A stretch of 64,000 bases of DNA from Lutibacter flavus (GCF_900188355.1 NZ_FZNX01000004.1:124001-188000); one strand, 5' to 3'. Shown: positions 16,498 to 27,098, counted from the stretch's first letter. The notes: generated by a model not told the origin, from the letters alone. Numbers and translations: made by a program.

Positions 16498-18015
16498 TTA
16501 AATTAATGAATGACGCGTCATTGCTGCTGGTTGTTCAACTCCCATTAATTTTAGAATTGTTGGAGCAACATCACCTAAAACACCATCATCAATTTTTTTC
16601 AATTCTTTGTCAACTAAAATTAAAGGAACAGGACTTGTTGTATGTGATGTATGTGGTGACCCATCAGGGTTCATCATAATTTCACAGTTTCCGTGATCTG
16701 CAATAATTAAAGTTGTATAGTCATTTTCATTTGCTACTGACACCACATCTTTCACACATTCATCAACAGCTTCACACGCTTTAATTGCTGCTTCCATAAC
16801 ACCCGTATGTCCAACCATATCACCGTTTGCAAAGTTCAGACAAACAAAATCAACATCGCCTTTTTTTAATTCAGGAATAATAGCATCACGAATTTCAAAA
16901 GCGCTCATTTCTGGTTTTAAATCATATGTTGCAACTTTTGGCGATGGACATAATAAACGTTTTTCTCCTTCAAACTCTTTTTCTCTTCCTCCAGAAAAGA
17001 AAAAAGTTACGTGAGGATACTTTTCAGTTTCGGCAATTCTAATTTGTTTTTTATGTGCTTTTTCCAATACTTCACCTAAAGTATCTTCTAAATTATCTGT
17101 ATTGTAAATAACGTTTATACCTTTAAAAGCTTTGTTGTAATTTGTAATGGTTACATAATACAAAGGCATCGTTTTCATTCCAAACTCAGGGTAGTTTTTT
17201 TGAGTTAAAACTTCAGTAAGTTCACGACCTCTATCAGTTCTATAATTAAAGAAAATTACTACATCATCGGGTTGTATTTCTCCTTTAGGAGTTCCATCTG
17301 CATTTGTTAAGATAACTGGTTTTATAAATTCATCAGTCACATCATTTGCATAACTTTTTTCAATACTTTCAATGGCGTTGGTAGATTTCTCACCAGTTGA
17401 ATTTACCAAAGCATCATAAGCTATTTTTACACGTTCCCAACGTTTATCACGATCCATTGCAAAATAACGACCAGTAATTGTAGCCAATTCACCAGTAGTT
17501 TTTGCCATATGTTCTTGAATGTCGTTTATAAAGAATTTACCAGATTTTGGATCACAATCTCTTCCATCTGTAAATGCATGTAAAAACACGTTTTTAGCAT
17601 CGTTTTCTGCTGCAACATCTAATAAACCTTTTAAATGATTTATGTGTGAGTGAATTCCACCATTAGAAACCAAGCCTAATAAATGAATATTTTTATTGTT
17701 TTCTTTAGCATAAGAAAGAGCATCTAACAATACTTTTTCTTTACCTAAAGTTTTGTCTTTTACAGCCATATTTATTCTAACTAAGTTTTGGTAAACAATT
17801 CTACCAGCACCTAAATTCATATGTCCAACTTCACTATTCCCCATCTGACCTTCAGGTAAACCAACATGTTCCCCATCAGTTCTTAAACTTGCATTTGCAT
17901 ATTTGTTATATAAACTATCAATATAAGATGTATTTGCATTAAAAACTGCAGAAACTTTAGGGTCTTGAGTAATTCCCCAACCATCTAATATCATTAAAAT
18001 CACTTTCTTATTCAT
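16498..18015 (-). CDS. gpmI: 2,3-bisphosphoglycerate-independent phosphoglycerate mutase
   Basis: GpmI interconverts 3- and 2-phosphoglycerate in glycolysis and gluconeogenesis, using two Mn ions and a phosphoserine. The 505-residue length is normal. The alkaline-phosphatase-like metal sites appear as MILDGWG at 7-13 and IIADHGNCE near 440. The nucleophile serine is in MGNSEVGHMNLGAGR near 63. FTDGRDCDP and DRDKRW are further family motifs. CAAATATA (plus strand 18043-18050) reads as a -7 box on the minus strand, 27 bases before the start. Confidence 0.97.
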   Translation of the reverse strand: MNKKVILMILDGWGITQDPKVSAVFNANTSYIDSLYNKYANASLRTDGEHVGLPEGQMGNSEVGHMNLGAGRIVYQNLVRINMAVKDKTLGKEKVLLDALSYAKENNKNIHLLGLVSNGGIHSHINHLKGLLDVAAENDAKNVFLHAFTDGRDCDPKSGKFFINDIQEHMAKTTGELATITGRYFAMDRDKRWERVKIAYDALVNSTGEKSTNAIESIEKSYANDVTDEFIKPVILTNADGTPKGEIQPDDVVIFFNYRTDRGRELTEVLTQKNYPEFGMKTMPLYYVTITNYNKAFKGINVIYNTDNLEDTLGEVLEKAHKKQIRIAETEKYPHVTFFFSGGREKEFEGEKRLLCPSPKVATYDLKPEMSAFEIRDAIIPELKKGDVDFVCLNFANGDMVGHTGVMEAAIKACEAVDECVKDVVSVANENDYTTLIIADHGNCEIMMNPDGSPHTSHTTSPVPLILVDKELKKIDDGVLGDVAPTILKLMGVEQPAAMTRHSLI

Positions 18016-18282
18016 TCTATATTCTTTTTAATTTTTGATTGTCAAATATACGAAGTATTCACCGTAAGAGTCTTATAATTAGCTCTTAAATTAGTGCTAA
18101 AATTACTAAAACGATTGCGGAATTTTTAATTTTTGAAATTTGATTATGTTATTTACATCAATAATTGGTCTATCTAAATCAAAGTGAAGTTAAGAACTTG
18201 TTAATTATCAATTTCCCATATAACAATTTGTTGTTTAAGGAGTCTTTATAGAAAACATTATTAACTTAAAACCTTTATTATC

Positions 18283-18696
18283 ATGAAAAAAATATTTTTA
18301 TCTATTGCCTTATTGACAGTTGCTTTTGCTTCAGCAGAAAACTTTAGAGTACAAAATGAGAATTATTCTTTAAATTATATAATGAATGTTAATTCATTTT
18401 GTAAACTCATTCAAATGGGAGATTATGAAACAGTAAAGACATTGATTGCAGATGGTGTTGATATAAATGAAAAATCTGCTGGGTTAACTCCATTAATGTT
18501 TGCTGCAAGACATAATAAAGTGAAAATAGCAAAATTATTAATTGCTAATGGTGCAAAACTAAATACAAAATCAGATAGAAAAGGATTTACAGCTTTAAAA
18601 TGGGCTGAAATATCTAACGCTAAAGAAGCATATGTTGTAATTGAAAATGCTCTTATGGAAAAGAAAGCAAAGAAGAAGCAAAGAAGATTTTCTTAA
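18283..18696 (+). CDS. Small exported ankyrin-repeat protein
   Basis: The protein has 137 residues with an N-terminal signal peptide (about 1-20, ending AFASA). Two to three ankyrin repeats follow: MGDYETVKTLIADGVDINEK, GLTPLMFAARHNKVKIAKLL with its IANGAKLN end, and GFTALKWAEISNAKEAYVVI. The C-terminus is Lys/Arg-rich. Ankyrin repeats mediate protein contacts, here probably in the periplasm. No partner is evident nearby, and the gene stands alone between two minus-strand genes. Confidence 0.8.
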   Translation: MKKIFLSIALLTVAFASAENFRVQNENYSLNYIMNVNSFCKLIQMGDYETVKTLIADGVDINEKSAGLTPLMFAARHNKVKIAKLLIANGAKLNTKSDRKGFTALKWAEISNAKEAYVVIENALMEKKAKKKQRRFS

Positions 18697-18710
18697 TTTT
18701 AAAATATATA

Positions 18711-18742
18711 AAAAAGGCTGAACTCGAGTTCAGCCTTTTTTT
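18711..18742. terminator. Bidirectional intrinsic terminator
   Basis: AAAAAGGCTGAACT is followed by its exact complement, ending in a T run, so the whole 20-base core is a perfect palindrome. It overlaps the stop codon region of the M48 peptidase gene by two bases. Confidence 0.85.
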
Positions 18743-19511
18743 ATTTTCTATACTTTTCAATTGCTTCTTTAATTTTTTCAATTCTATTCTCAGGATCAGG
18801 ATGTGTACTCATTCTTTCTGAATTTCTGTTTGGACCAGCTGCGGCCTTTAAAATTTCCATAACAGCAATTAATTCAACAGGATTATAATTTGCATCAATC
18901 ATAAACTTTACACCAAGTTCATCGCTTTCCAATTCATCTTCTCTACCATAACTTAAATTCATAATATTTGCAAGTGCAGCAGCTCCTTGTGCTGTACTTG
19001 GATCAAATCCAACTGCAACACCACTTAAAAGTCCTTGCGTCAAACCTTGTTTGGCCATTCGCTCAGCAGAATGACGCCCAACTACATGTGCAATTTCATG
19101 ACCTAGTACTCCAGCTAATTGATCTTCATTTTTTAATTTTGCAAACAATGCATAGGTTATAAAAATTTGTCCACCTGGGAGCGCAAAAGCATTAATTGTT
19201 TCGGGATCTCTTAATAAATGAAAATCGTACCTGTAGTCTGTTTGGCTGGCAACACTATTGTTTACCAATTTTTGACCAACCTGATCTACTAATTTTTGAT
19301 AATTTTGATCGGGATACAAACCTCCATGCTGCTGTGCCATTTGTGGTGCACTTTGTAATCCAATTGCCACTTCTTCACCCGTTGTCATTGAAATATGCTG
19401 TTTTTTACCAGTAAATTCGTTTACTTCAGTATTTGAATAATATTTAAAAAGTGAAAACAAAACGATTCCAGCTCCAATGATTAATTTAATTTTAAAATTT
19501 CCTTTTCTCAT
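18741..19511 (-). CDS. M48 family metalloprotease
   Basis: This 256-residue zinc endopeptidase has an N-terminal hydrophobic anchor or signal (about 9-24). The zinc motif HEIAH is in AGVLGHEIAHVVGRHSAERM near residue 138, with the third ligand in GREDELESDELGVKFM. It resembles periplasmic M48 proteins of the BepA/LoiP type, which take part in outer membrane protein quality control. No TPR domain is present, so it is the short form. The stop coincides with the terminator hairpin. Confidence 0.92.
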   Translation of the reverse strand: MRKGNFKIKLIIGAGIVLFSLFKYYSNTEVNEFTGKKQHISMTTGEEVAIGLQSAPQMAQQHGGLYPDQNYQKLVDQVGQKLVNNSVASQTDYRYDFHLLRDPETINAFALPGGQIFITYALFAKLKNEDQLAGVLGHEIAHVVGRHSAERMAKQGLTQGLLSGVAVGFDPSTAQGAAALANIMNLSYGREDELESDELGVKFMIDANYNPVELIAVMEILKAAAGPNRNSERMSTHPDPENRIEKIKEAIEKYRK

Positions 19512-19665
19512 TTTTTTAATTCTTAGTATGGTCGTAAATATACAACGTTATTTTATTGTTGTACAAACTCCTAAAGATTTAAAATGAGGCATAAAAATCC
19601 ATTTAATAAGTTTGTTTAGTGTAATAATTAGTAACTAGTGTTACCAAATTTCACTTTTTATCACT

Positions 19666-19673
19666 TATATTTG
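19666..19673 (+). promoter_or_regulatory. Putative -7 box (TATATTTG)
   Basis: TATATTTG fits TAnnTTTG and lies 23 bases before the rhodanese gene start. The -33 element is weak. Confidence 0.4.
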
Positions 19674-19696
19674 CGCAAAATTAAAATTATAAAAGA

Positions 19697-20008
19697 ATGA
19701 GTTTTTTCGGTTTATTTGGTGGTGGAAATAGTGAAGTACCTATTGAAGAATATTTAAAAGAAGGTGCTATTGTTATAGATGTTAGAACAGTTGAAGAATT
19801 TCAAAGTGGTCATGTTAATGGTTCAAAAAATATAGTTTTGAATACAATACCAGGAAATGTTGCTAAAATAAAAGCAATGAATAAAAAAATAATTGCTGTT
19901 TGTAGAAGTGGAGCAAGAAGCGGACAAGCAACGTCCTTTTTACAACAACAGGGTATTGATGTTATTAATGGAGGTCCTTGGCAAAATGTCGCGAAATTTG
20001 TGAACTAA
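19697..20008 (+). CDS. Rhodanese-like domain protein
   Basis: This 103-residue single rhodanese domain has the N-terminal VIDVRTVEEFQSGHV and the catalytic loop VCRSGARSG, with the active cysteine at about residue 77. It has no signal peptide, so it is probably cytoplasmic. Such small proteins move sulfane sulfur, but the acceptor is unknown. The gene is monocistronic, ending in a strong hairpin. Confidence 0.9.
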   Translation: MSFFGLFGGGNSEVPIEEYLKEGAIVIDVRTVEEFQSGHVNGSKNIVLNTIPGNVAKIKAMNKKIIAVCRSGARSGQATSFLQQQGIDVINGGPWQNVAKFVN

Positions 20009-20025
20009 TTATAAGTAATATATAT

Positions 20026-20057
20026 AAAAAAGAGAAGCAATTGCTTCTCTTTTTTTT
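20026..20057. terminator. Bidirectional intrinsic terminator
   Basis: AAAAAAGAGAAGCAATTGCT begins a palindromic stem ending in eight T residues. It sits between the convergent rhodanese and GSCFA genes. Confidence 0.88.
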
Positions 20058-20066
20058 GATATAATT

Positions 20067-21011
20067 TTAAAAAGAAATGTGATGTGTTTTTTCTAACATT
20101 CTTATTTTTTCTTTTAACTTTTCTGTAAACTTTAAGTGTTGTTCAGATTTTGGATTGAAAGGTTTGTGAGCCAATCCTTTTTGAATAGTATCAACTTCTT
20201 TTTGAATTGAAAGCGTATTATCGTTTATCCAAACTTGTTGAAATTGTTCCCAAATATAATTTATTGCAGTTTCATTTGGATGTACCATATCATTATTATA
20301 AAAACGATAATCGCGTAAATCATCCATCATAATTTCATAAGAAGGGAAGTAGTATAATTGTTCTCTATCATCTGTAATTTGATGAATTGCTGATAATAAA
20401 TGTGCTTTACTTTGTGAATTTTCAACAAAACCATCTTTTAAATGTCTCACAGGACTTACAGTAAAAATGATATTAACTTTAGAGTTGATACTTTTTATTA
20501 AAGCAATTACATTTTCAAGGTTTTCAATTATTTTTTTGACCGAGAGTAATTCTTTTAAAAACTTTTTTTGAGGTACTTTATGGCAGTTTCCAACAATTGA
20601 ATCGGTTTCAATGAGCCTATAAATCCAAGCAGTTCCAAAAGTAATTATAATATGAGAAGCTTCGGTTAAGTTCTTGTTGCTTTCTTTAATTTCAGAATTT
20701 AAATTGTTTAATAATTCACTTTTTGAAGTTGAACTTAAATCAGAATGTGCGTCAAAACAATGAAATCTCTCATTTAGACTAAAAATATCATTTTCAGAAT
20801 ACTCTTTTAAATTAATTGCATTGGTAATAAGATTCTCGATTGCTTTTGGATTAAATAAAATTCCAAAAGGATTGCTGTTTGTGTTAAATTTAAAATAGTT
20901 TAATTTATTGCTAATGTTTTCTGAAAAGCAAGAACCAATTAACATCAGTTTAGAGTTGTAATCAATTTGATTACGTTCTTTTGGGAGTGTTATGTTGGTT
21001 CTAAAATTCAA
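20067..21011 (-). CDS. GSCFA domain protein
   Basis: The 314-residue protein contains the family signature LMLIGSCFSENIS near residue 24, where Ser is the likely nucleophile position of an SGNH-like hydrolase. A downstream NNDMVHPNETAINYIWEQF block holds the Asp-His pair, and TFGTAWIYR lies in between. GSCFA proteins are common in Bacteroidota, but their substrate is not known to me. The gene follows alaS with 2 bases between them, so the two are likely cotranscribed. Confidence 0.9.
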   Translation of the reverse strand: MNFRTNITLPKERNQIDYNSKLMLIGSCFSENISNKLNYFKFNTNSNPFGILFNPKAIENLITNAINLKEYSENDIFSLNERFHCFDAHSDLSSTSKSELLNNLNSEIKESNKNLTEASHIIITFGTAWIYRLIETDSIVGNCHKVPQKKFLKELLSVKKIIENLENVIALIKSINSKVNIIFTVSPVRHLKDGFVENSQSKAHLLSAIHQITDDREQLYYFPSYEIMMDDLRDYRFYNNDMVHPNETAINYIWEQFQQVWINDNTLSIQKEVDTIQKGLAHKPFNPKSEQHLKFTEKLKEKIRMLEKTHHISF

Positions 21012-21013
21012 GT

Positions 21014-23626
21014 TTAAGAAATATATTTTTTAGCTTCATTTAGTGCTTTTTCGATTCCTTCAGGATTTTTACCTCCAGCAGTTGCAAAAAATGGTTGTCC
21101 GCCACCGCCACCTTGAATTAATTTTCCAAGTTCACGAACTACTTGACCGGCATTTAATTTCTTTTCTTCAACTAAATTTTTAGAAATAAAACACGTTAAA
21201 AAGGCTTTACCGTTTGATTCAGTTCCAAATAATAAAAATAAATTATCAACTGCATTTCCAATCTCAAAACATAAATCTTTAATGCTATTTTGATCTAAAT
21301 CTAATTTTTTAGCTAAGAAATTAACGCCATTTATATTTTCAACTTCGTTTATTAAATCACCTTTTAGATTTTTAGCTTTATCTTTCAATAAACCTTCAAT
21401 TTGCTTTTTTAAAGTTGAATTTTCTTCTTGTAAGTCAATAATTGCTTTTTGCGGATTTTTAGGATTTTTTAGAATGTCTTTTATTTCAAAAAAGACCCTA
21501 TTATTTTCAAAATAGAAATCTTTGGTAGCGTCACCAGAAATAGCTTCAATACGTCTTATACCTGATGCAATTGCACTTTCTGATGTAATTTTAAAATGCC
21601 AAATATCACTTGTATTTTGAATATGACAGCCACCACATAGTTCAACGGATTGTCCAAATTGAATGGCGCGAACAGTGTCTCCATATTTTTCCCCAAACAA
21701 TGCCATGGCGCCTTTTTCAAGCGCCGTTTCCATTGGTATATTTCTAAATTCTTTTAACGGAATTTTACTGTCAATTCTTGCATTTACAAAATCTTCAACT
21801 TCTCGTAATTCATCAACAGTTAGTTTGGCAAAATGGGAAAAATCGAAACGTAAGTTTTTAGAATGCACCGCAGATCCTTTTTGCTCAACATGAGTGCCTA
21901 AAACTTCACGTAGTGCTTGGTGCAATAAATGTGTTGCTGAATGATTACAAGCTGTTCTAAAACGTTGCTTTTCATCAACTACAACTTTAATTTTTTGTGT
22001 TGGATCTTTTGGTAAGCTTTTTGCAAAATGGATAATTAAATTATTTTCCTTTTTTGTATCAACAATATAAATAACGTTTCCGTTATCAACTTCAATATAT
22101 CCTTTGTCTCCAACTTGACCACCGCCTTCTGGGTAAAAAGGAGTCATATTAAAAACTAATTGGTATAAATCTCCATCTTTTTTTGAAGACACTTTTCTAT
22201 ATCGTGTAATTTTAACTTTAGCTTCCAAAGTATCATAACCAATAAATTCTTCTTCAGCATCTTCTTCTAAAATTACCCAATCGTCAGTTTCTACAACTGC
22301 AGCAGCTCTAGAGCGTGTTTTTTGTTTTTCTAATTCAGCTGAAAAATCGTTTTCATTTAAAGTCATTCCTTTTTCAGAAAGAATTAAAGCAGTTAAATCA
22401 ATAGGAAAACCATAAGTATCAAATAATTCAAATGCTTTTTTACCCGAAACTTCAGTTCCTTTTGTATTTCCAATAATTCCATCTAATAAAACTAAACCTT
22501 GATCTAAAGTGCGTAAAAATGAATTTTCTTCTTCTTTTATTACGTTGGTAATCAATTGTTTTTGAGCTTTTAGTTCTGGGAAATAATCGCCCATTTGTTT
22601 GCTCAAGGTATTTACTAATTTATAAATAAAAGGTTCTTTGGTTTTTAAAAAAGTAAATCCGTAACGAATGGCTCTTCTTAAAATTCTTCTAATTACATAG
22701 CCAGCACCTGTATTAGACGGTAATTGTCCATCTGCAATTGCAAAAGCTACCGCACGAACATGGTCTGAAATTACACGAATTGCAATATCAACTTCTTCAT
22801 TTTTTTCGTATTCATTATTTGTGATGGTTTCAACCTCTCTAATTAGCGGTGTAAAAACATCCGTATCGTAATTCGATTGTACGTTTTGCATAACCATGCA
22901 TAAACGCTCAAATCCCATACCTGTATCTACGTGTTTTGCAGGTAGTTTTTCTAAAGATCCATCTGCCTTACGGTTGAATTCCATAAAAACCAGATTCCAA
23001 ATTTCCACAACTTGTGGATGATCCATATTTATCAAACTTTTCCCAGAAATTTTCACTTTTTCTTCAGCAGAACGAATATCTACATGAATTTCAGAACAAG
23101 GTCCGCAAGGTCCTTGTGCACCCATTTCCCAAAAGTTATCTTTTTTATTTCCGTTTATAATTCGGTCTTCACTTATGTGTTTTTTCCAAAAATCAAACGC
23201 TTCCTGGTCGTAAGCCAAGCCATCGTCATCTGAGCCTTCAAAAACAGAAACATACAAACAATCTTTATCAATTTTTAATACATCAACTAAAAATTCCCAA
23301 GCCCAGTCAATTGCTTCTTTTTTAAAGTAATCTCCAAAACTCCAGTTACCCAACATTTCAAACATTGTATGGTGATAAGTGTCTTTTCCAACTTCTTCTA
23401 AATCGTTATGTTTTCCTGATACTCTTAAACATTTTTGAGTATCAGCAACACGTTTATCAGTGGCAGTTTTTTGACCTAAAAAATACTCTTTAAAAGGCAC
23501 CATTCCGGCATTGGCAAACATTAAAGTTGGATCGTTCTTTAATACCATTGGGGAAGAAGGAACTATAGTGTGTTTTTTTGAAGCGAAAAAATCTAAAAAT
23601 TGTTGACGAACTTGTTGTGATTTCAT
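21014..23626 (-). CDS. alaS: Alanyl-tRNA synthetase
   Basis: AlaS charges tRNA-Ala. The protein has 870 residues, the family norm. It has the class II catalytic core at the N-terminus ([29 protein letters not shown]), the editing domain with the zinc-binding [13 protein letters not shown] near residue 560 and [15 protein letters not shown] near 660, and a C-terminal coiled-coil plus DHHA1 region ending with the glycine-rich [16 protein letters not shown]. All motifs are intact. Confidence 0.98.
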   Translation of the reverse strand: MKSQQVRQQFLDFFASKKHTIVPSSPMVLKNDPTLMFANAGMVPFKEYFLGQKTATDKRVADTQKCLRVSGKHNDLEEVGKDTYHHTMFEMLGNWSFGDYFKKEAIDWAWEFLVDVLKIDKDCLYVSVFEGSDDDGLAYDQEAFDFWKKHISEDRIINGNKKDNFWEMGAQGPCGPCSEIHVDIRSAEEKVKISGKSLINMDHPQVVEIWNLVFMEFNRKADGSLEKLPAKHVDTGMGFERLCMVMQNVQSNYDTDVFTPLIREVETITNNEYEKNEEVDIAIRVISDHVRAVAFAIADGQLPSNTGAGYVIRRILRRAIRYGFTFLKTKEPFIYKLVNTLSKQMGDYFPELKAQKQLITNVIKEEENSFLRTLDQGLVLLDGIIGNTKGTEVSGKKAFELFDTYGFPIDLTALILSEKGMTLNENDFSAELEKQKTRSRAAAVVETDDWVILEEDAEEEFIGYDTLEAKVKITRYRKVSSKKDGDLYQLVFNMTPFYPEGGGQVGDKGYIEVDNGNVIYIVDTKKENNLIIHFAKSLPKDPTQKIKVVVDEKQRFRTACNHSATHLLHQALREVLGTHVEQKGSAVHSKNLRFDFSHFAKLTVDELREVEDFVNARIDSKIPLKEFRNIPMETALEKGAMALFGEKYGDTVRAIQFGQSVELCGGCHIQNTSDIWHFKITSESAIASGIRRIEAISGDATKDFYFENNRVFFEIKDILKNPKNPQKAIIDLQEENSTLKKQIEGLLKDKAKNLKGDLINEVENINGVNFLAKKLDLDQNSIKDLCFEIGNAVDNLFLLFGTESNGKAFLTCFISKNLVEEKKLNAGQVVRELGKLIQGGGGGQPFFATAGGKNPEGIEKALNEAKKYIS

Positions 23627-23847
23627 TTGTAATTCTTAATTATTTTTAATGGTAAAATAGAATAGCCAATACATAAATTTATTCCTGTATTTATTTTTTA
23701 TTTAAGGCTATTTCATGTTAATTATATGCTAAAAAATATGTGTTTTACTAATTTTGTAAAACATTTCGTAATTTTGTTAAATCTGTGCCACAATATTAGC
23801 TAATAAAATGGCGTTTTATAGCACAAAAATAAGATAATTTAAATACA
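23627..23847. promoter_or_regulatory. Divergent promoter region between alaS and the M23 peptidase gene
   Basis: Two plus-strand matches to the -7 consensus, TAATTTTG at 23749-23756 and 23769-23776, lie 92 and 72 bases before the peptidase start. No clear minus-strand match for alaS was seen. Confidence 0.35.
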
Positions 23848-24819
23848 ATGGCGAAAGTAAAATATTATTACGATTCAGATACACTTTCTTATCAAAAGAT
23901 AAGGCCTAAAAAAGGTCAAAAAATCAAAGGTTTTTTGCTGACATTAGTAGCTGGATTCATTTTTATGATAGCAGGTTTTTTCGTTTTTTCTCCTGTTTTT
24001 GAGTCTCCTAAAGAAAAGGAATTAAAGCGTGAATTAGAATTTGTAAAATTAAACGAAGAATTACACAGTAAAAAAATATCACAGCTTGATAAAATCTTGA
24101 AAGAAATTCAAGAAAGAGATAATAACATTTATAGATTATATTTTGAAGTAAATCCAATACCAGAAGAACAAAGAACAGCTGGTTTTGGTGGTGTTAACAG
24201 GTATAAAGCATTAGAAGGGTTTGATAATTCTGAAATGATAACCGATGTTACTAAAAATATGGATATTTTATCTAAACAACTATATGTTCAGTCTAAATCA
24301 TTGGATGAAATCGTGAAACTTGCAGAAGATAAAGAGAAGCTATTGGCTGCAATTCCTGCAATTCAACCTGTTGAAAATAAGGACTTAACAAGAATGGCCT
24401 CGGGTTACGGGTGGCGTTCAGATCCGTTTACTAAAGCAAGAAAAAAGCACTGGGGAATGGATTTTACAGCTCCGAGTGGTACTCCAATTTATGCAACAGG
24501 CGATGGAGTTATAATTAGAGCTGACCAAGGTTCTGCAGGTTATGGTAAACATATTAGAATTGACCATGGTTTTGGTTATGTTTCATTGTATGCTCATATG
24601 AGTAAGTACAATGTTAGAAAAGGACAAAAAGTAAAAAGAGGAGATTTAATTGGTTTTGTTGGAAATACAGGTAGATCGCAAGCACCTCATTTACATTATG
24701 AAATTGCTAAAAACGGTACAAAAATAAATCCTATTAATTTTTACTACGGAAATTTATCTCCAGAAGAATTTGAAGCTATGCAAAAAGCTGCCCAAATAGA
24801 GGGGCAATCACTTGACTAA
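23848..24819 (+). CDS. M23 family metallopeptidase (membrane-anchored LytM-type)
   Basis: The 323-residue protein has one N-terminal membrane helix (about 30-50), a coiled-coil stretch (about 58-100) and a C-terminal peptidase M23 domain (about 190-290). Zinc ligands are the His and Asp in HWGMDFTAPSGTPIYATGDG and the HLHYEI pair. All catalytic residues appear intact, so it may be an active cell-wall DD-endopeptidase rather than a degenerate activator. Its stop overlaps the next gene's start (TAATG), so the two are translationally coupled. Confidence 0.93.
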   Translation: MAKVKYYYDSDTLSYQKIRPKKGQKIKGFLLTLVAGFIFMIAGFFVFSPVFESPKEKELKRELEFVKLNEELHSKKISQLDKILKEIQERDNNIYRLYFEVNPIPEEQRTAGFGGVNRYKALEGFDNSEMITDVTKNMDILSKQLYVQSKSLDEIVKLAEDKEKLLAAIPAIQPVENKDLTRMASGYGWRSDPFTKARKKHWGMDFTAPSGTPIYATGDGVIIRADQGSAGYGKHIRIDHGFGYVSLYAHMSKYNVRKGQKVKRGDLIGFVGNTGRSQAPHLHYEIAKNGTKINPINFYYGNLSPEEFEAMQKAAQIEGQSLD

Positions 24820-25151
24820 TGTATATAGACTTACCTGAAAAACGCTATTATAAGATTGGCGAAGTAGCAAAAGCCTTTGGCTTAAATACTTCCCATATTC
24901 GTTTTTGGGAAAAAGAATTCGACATTCTTAAACCGAAAAAAAATAATAAAGGCAATCGTTTGTTTACGCAAGAAGATCTTAAAAATTTAAAACTAATTTA
25001 TCATTTAGTTAAAGAAAAAGGTTTTACGTTGGAAGGTGCAAAAAGTAAAATGAAAGAAAACCCACAAACTGTGAAAGGAAATCATGATATTATTATGCGT
25101 TTGGAGGCTATTAAGGCCGAATTAATAAAAATAAAAAGTCAAATTTCTTAA
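24819..25151 (+). CDS. MerR family transcriptional regulator (short form)
   Basis: The protein has 110 residues. The MerR-type winged HTH is clear: YYKIGEVAKAFGLNTSHIRF followed by WEKEFDILKP and RLFTQEDLKNLKLIYHLVKE. There is only a short helix after it and no effector domain. This short form is conserved next to M23 peptidase genes in Flavobacteriia, from memory. The start overlaps the M23 stop by one base, suggesting a joint role, possibly linking gene control with the cell envelope. Confidence 0.9.
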   Translation: MYIDLPEKRYYKIGEVAKAFGLNTSHIRFWEKEFDILKPKKNNKGNRLFTQEDLKNLKLIYHLVKEKGFTLEGAKSKMKENPQTVKGNHDIIMRLEAIKAELIKIKSQIS

Positions 25152-25233
25152 TTTTTTTTGTGTAAATTAGTAACATAATTGCGTTTTAAGCAACTGATTA
25201 AATAGAAATAATAACAAATTAAAACAAAGAAAA

Positions 25234-25842
25234 ATGAAAAAGTGGTTAATTCCTTTAATAATTATTGGCGTAATAGCATTTGGACTTTATCAATGGGTCG
25301 TAGGTTTTAATAATACTGCAGTAAGGTTAAATGAGAATGTTTCAGAAAGTTGGGGTAATGTAGAAACGGCTTACCAAAGAAGAAATGATTTAATTGGGAA
25401 CTTAGTAAAAACAGTTCAAGGTGCTGCAGATTATGAAAAAGAAACCTTAACTTCAGTAATAGAAGCAAGAGCAAAAGCAACTTCAGTTAATATTGACCCT
25501 TCAAATATTACTCCAGAACAATTGGCTAAATTTAATGAAGTTCAAGGCGGTTTAAGCGGTGCATTAAAAAGTTTATTGGTTACTGTAGAACGTTATCCAG
25601 ATTTAAAAGCTAATCAAAACTTTTTAAAATTACAAGATGAATTAGCAAGTACAGAAAATCAGATTTTAACTGCGCGTACACGCTATAACGAAGCAATTAA
25701 GCCTTTTAACAATCATGTAAAAACATTCCCTAATTCAATTTTAGCAGGCTTCCTTAATTTTGATGGAAAACCTTATTTTGATGCTGAAGCTGGTGCAGAC
25801 CAAGTTCCAGATGTTGAATTTGATTTTGGAAAAAAAGAATAA
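25234..25842 (+). CDS. LemA family protein
   Basis: The 202-residue protein has one N-terminal helix (about 4-22), then the LemA four-helix domain with the signature NENVSESWGNVETAYQRRND, LIGNLVKTVQ, LTSVIEARAKA and ARTRYNEAIKPFN. The function is poorly defined; LemA is typically found next to TPM domain genes, as here. The stop overlaps the start of the next gene (TAATG). Confidence 0.95.
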   Translation: MKKWLIPLIIIGVIAFGLYQWVVGFNNTAVRLNENVSESWGNVETAYQRRNDLIGNLVKTVQGAADYEKETLTSVIEARAKATSVNIDPSNITPEQLAKFNEVQGGLSGALKSLLVTVERYPDLKANQNFLKLQDELASTENQILTARTRYNEAIKPFNNHVKTFPNSILAGFLNFDGKPYFDAEAGADQVPDVEFDFGKKE

Positions 25843-26279
25843 TGTCACAAGTTGAAGAATTTTTAACAGCTGAGCAAGAGCAAGTAATTATTAAAGCGAT
25901 TAAAATTGCTGAAAAAAACACTTCAGGAGAAATACGTGTTCATTTAGAAGAAAATACAGATAAACCTCCATTGGAAAGAGCTTTGGAGGTTTTTCATTTT
26001 TTAAAAATGGATGCAACTGAATTAAAAAATGGTGTTTTAATTTACATTGCGGTAAAAAGTAAAAAATTTGCAATATACGGCGATGAAGGAATAAATAAAT
26101 TGGTTCCAGAAAATTTTTGGAATTCTGAAAAAGAATTAATGTTGTCCCATTTTACTAAAGGTAATTTTTCAGTTGGAATTGAACTAGCTATACTTGAGGT
26201 TGGAGAAAAATTAAAAGAATTTTTCCCTTATAAATCTAGTGGAAACAATGAATTATCTGATGAAATATCAAAAGGATAA
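25842..26279 (+). CDS. TPM domain protein (cytosolic form)
   Basis: This 145-residue protein carries a TPM (TLP18.3/Psb32/MOLO-1) fold: IKIAEKNTSGEIRVHLEENT, LIYIAVKSKKFAIYGDEGIN and FSVGIELAILEVGEKLKEFF. There is no signal peptide or glycine-rich tail. It is coupled to lemA and directly precedes the longer TPM gene, so the three form one operon of unknown physiological role, perhaps envelope upkeep. Confidence 0.88.
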   Translation: MSQVEEFLTAEQEQVIIKAIKIAEKNTSGEIRVHLEENTDKPPLERALEVFHFLKMDATELKNGVLIYIAVKSKKFAIYGDEGINKLVPENFWNSEKELMLSHFTKGNFSVGIELAILEVGEKLKEFFPYKSSGNNELSDEISKG

Positions 26280-27098
26280 ATGAAAGTAATTACAACTTTA
26301 TATAAAAAATACATGCTGTTATTTGCAGCAATTATGGTTGTTCAAATTGCATTTGGTCAATTTACAATTCCGAAAAAACCAACGTTGCAAACAAGTGTAT
26401 ATGATTATGCAAATTTATTATCAACTTCACAAAAAACTTCCTTAGAACAAAAATTAATAAAGTATTCAGATTCTACATCAACACAAATTGTTGTTGCTAC
26501 AGTCGAAACTATAAATGGTGAGGATATTGGAATTTTAACGCCAAAATGGGGACATGAATGGGGTATTGGTCAAGCCAAAGAAGATAACGGTGTTTTTATA
26601 TTATTAGCTAATAAAGAGCGCAAAATTTGGATTTCCCCAGGTTATGGAGTCGAGCATAAACTTACCGCAGGTACTACTGGTGGTATAGTAAGAGATGTAA
26701 TTATTCCAGAGTTTAAAAAAGGAGATTTTTATGCTGGTTTAGACAAAGGGACCTACGCTATTTTTGAAGTTTTAAATGGTACTTATAAAAATAATAAACA
26801 ACCCGAAGGAGAAAGTTCAGGTATTCCAACCTTTGTTATTATTTTAATCATCTTTATTATTTTAATGATTATTTTCTCGAAGAAAAATAGAGGTGGAGGT
26901 GGAAAAGGAAAACGCTTTAGAAGAGATTCCACAGCGGCGGATATATTAGAAACCATTATTTTAAGTCGTGCTGGTAGAGGTGGCTTTGGAAGCGGAGGTT
27001 TTGGCGGCGGATCCAGTGGTGGATTTGGCGGCGGAGGTTTCGGTGGTGGCTTTGGTGGTGGAGGATTTTCTGGTGGCGGCGCTGGTGGCGGTTGGTAA
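26280..27098 (+). CDS. TPM domain membrane protein with glycine-rich tail
   Basis: The 272-residue protein has a signal peptide (about 1-27), a TPM domain (about 40-165: VYDYANLLSTSQKTSLEQKL, STQIVVATVETINGEDIG, KIWISPGYGVE), a membrane helix (about 182-200) and a C-terminal stretch of G/F/S-rich repeats. This layout is standard for the LemA-associated TPM proteins. It immediately follows the shorter TPM gene. Confidence 0.92.
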   Translation: MKVITTLYKKYMLLFAAIMVVQIAFGQFTIPKKPTLQTSVYDYANLLSTSQKTSLEQKLIKYSDSTSTQIVVATVETINGEDIGILTPKWGHEWGIGQAKEDNGVFILLANKERKIWISPGYGVEHKLTAGTTGGIVRDVIIPEFKKGDFYAGLDKGTYAIFEVLNGTYKNNKQPEGESSGIPTFVIILIIFIILMIIFSKKNRGGGGKGKRFRRDSTAADILETIILSRAGRGGFGSGGFGGGSSGGFGGGGFGGGFGGGGFSGGGAGGGW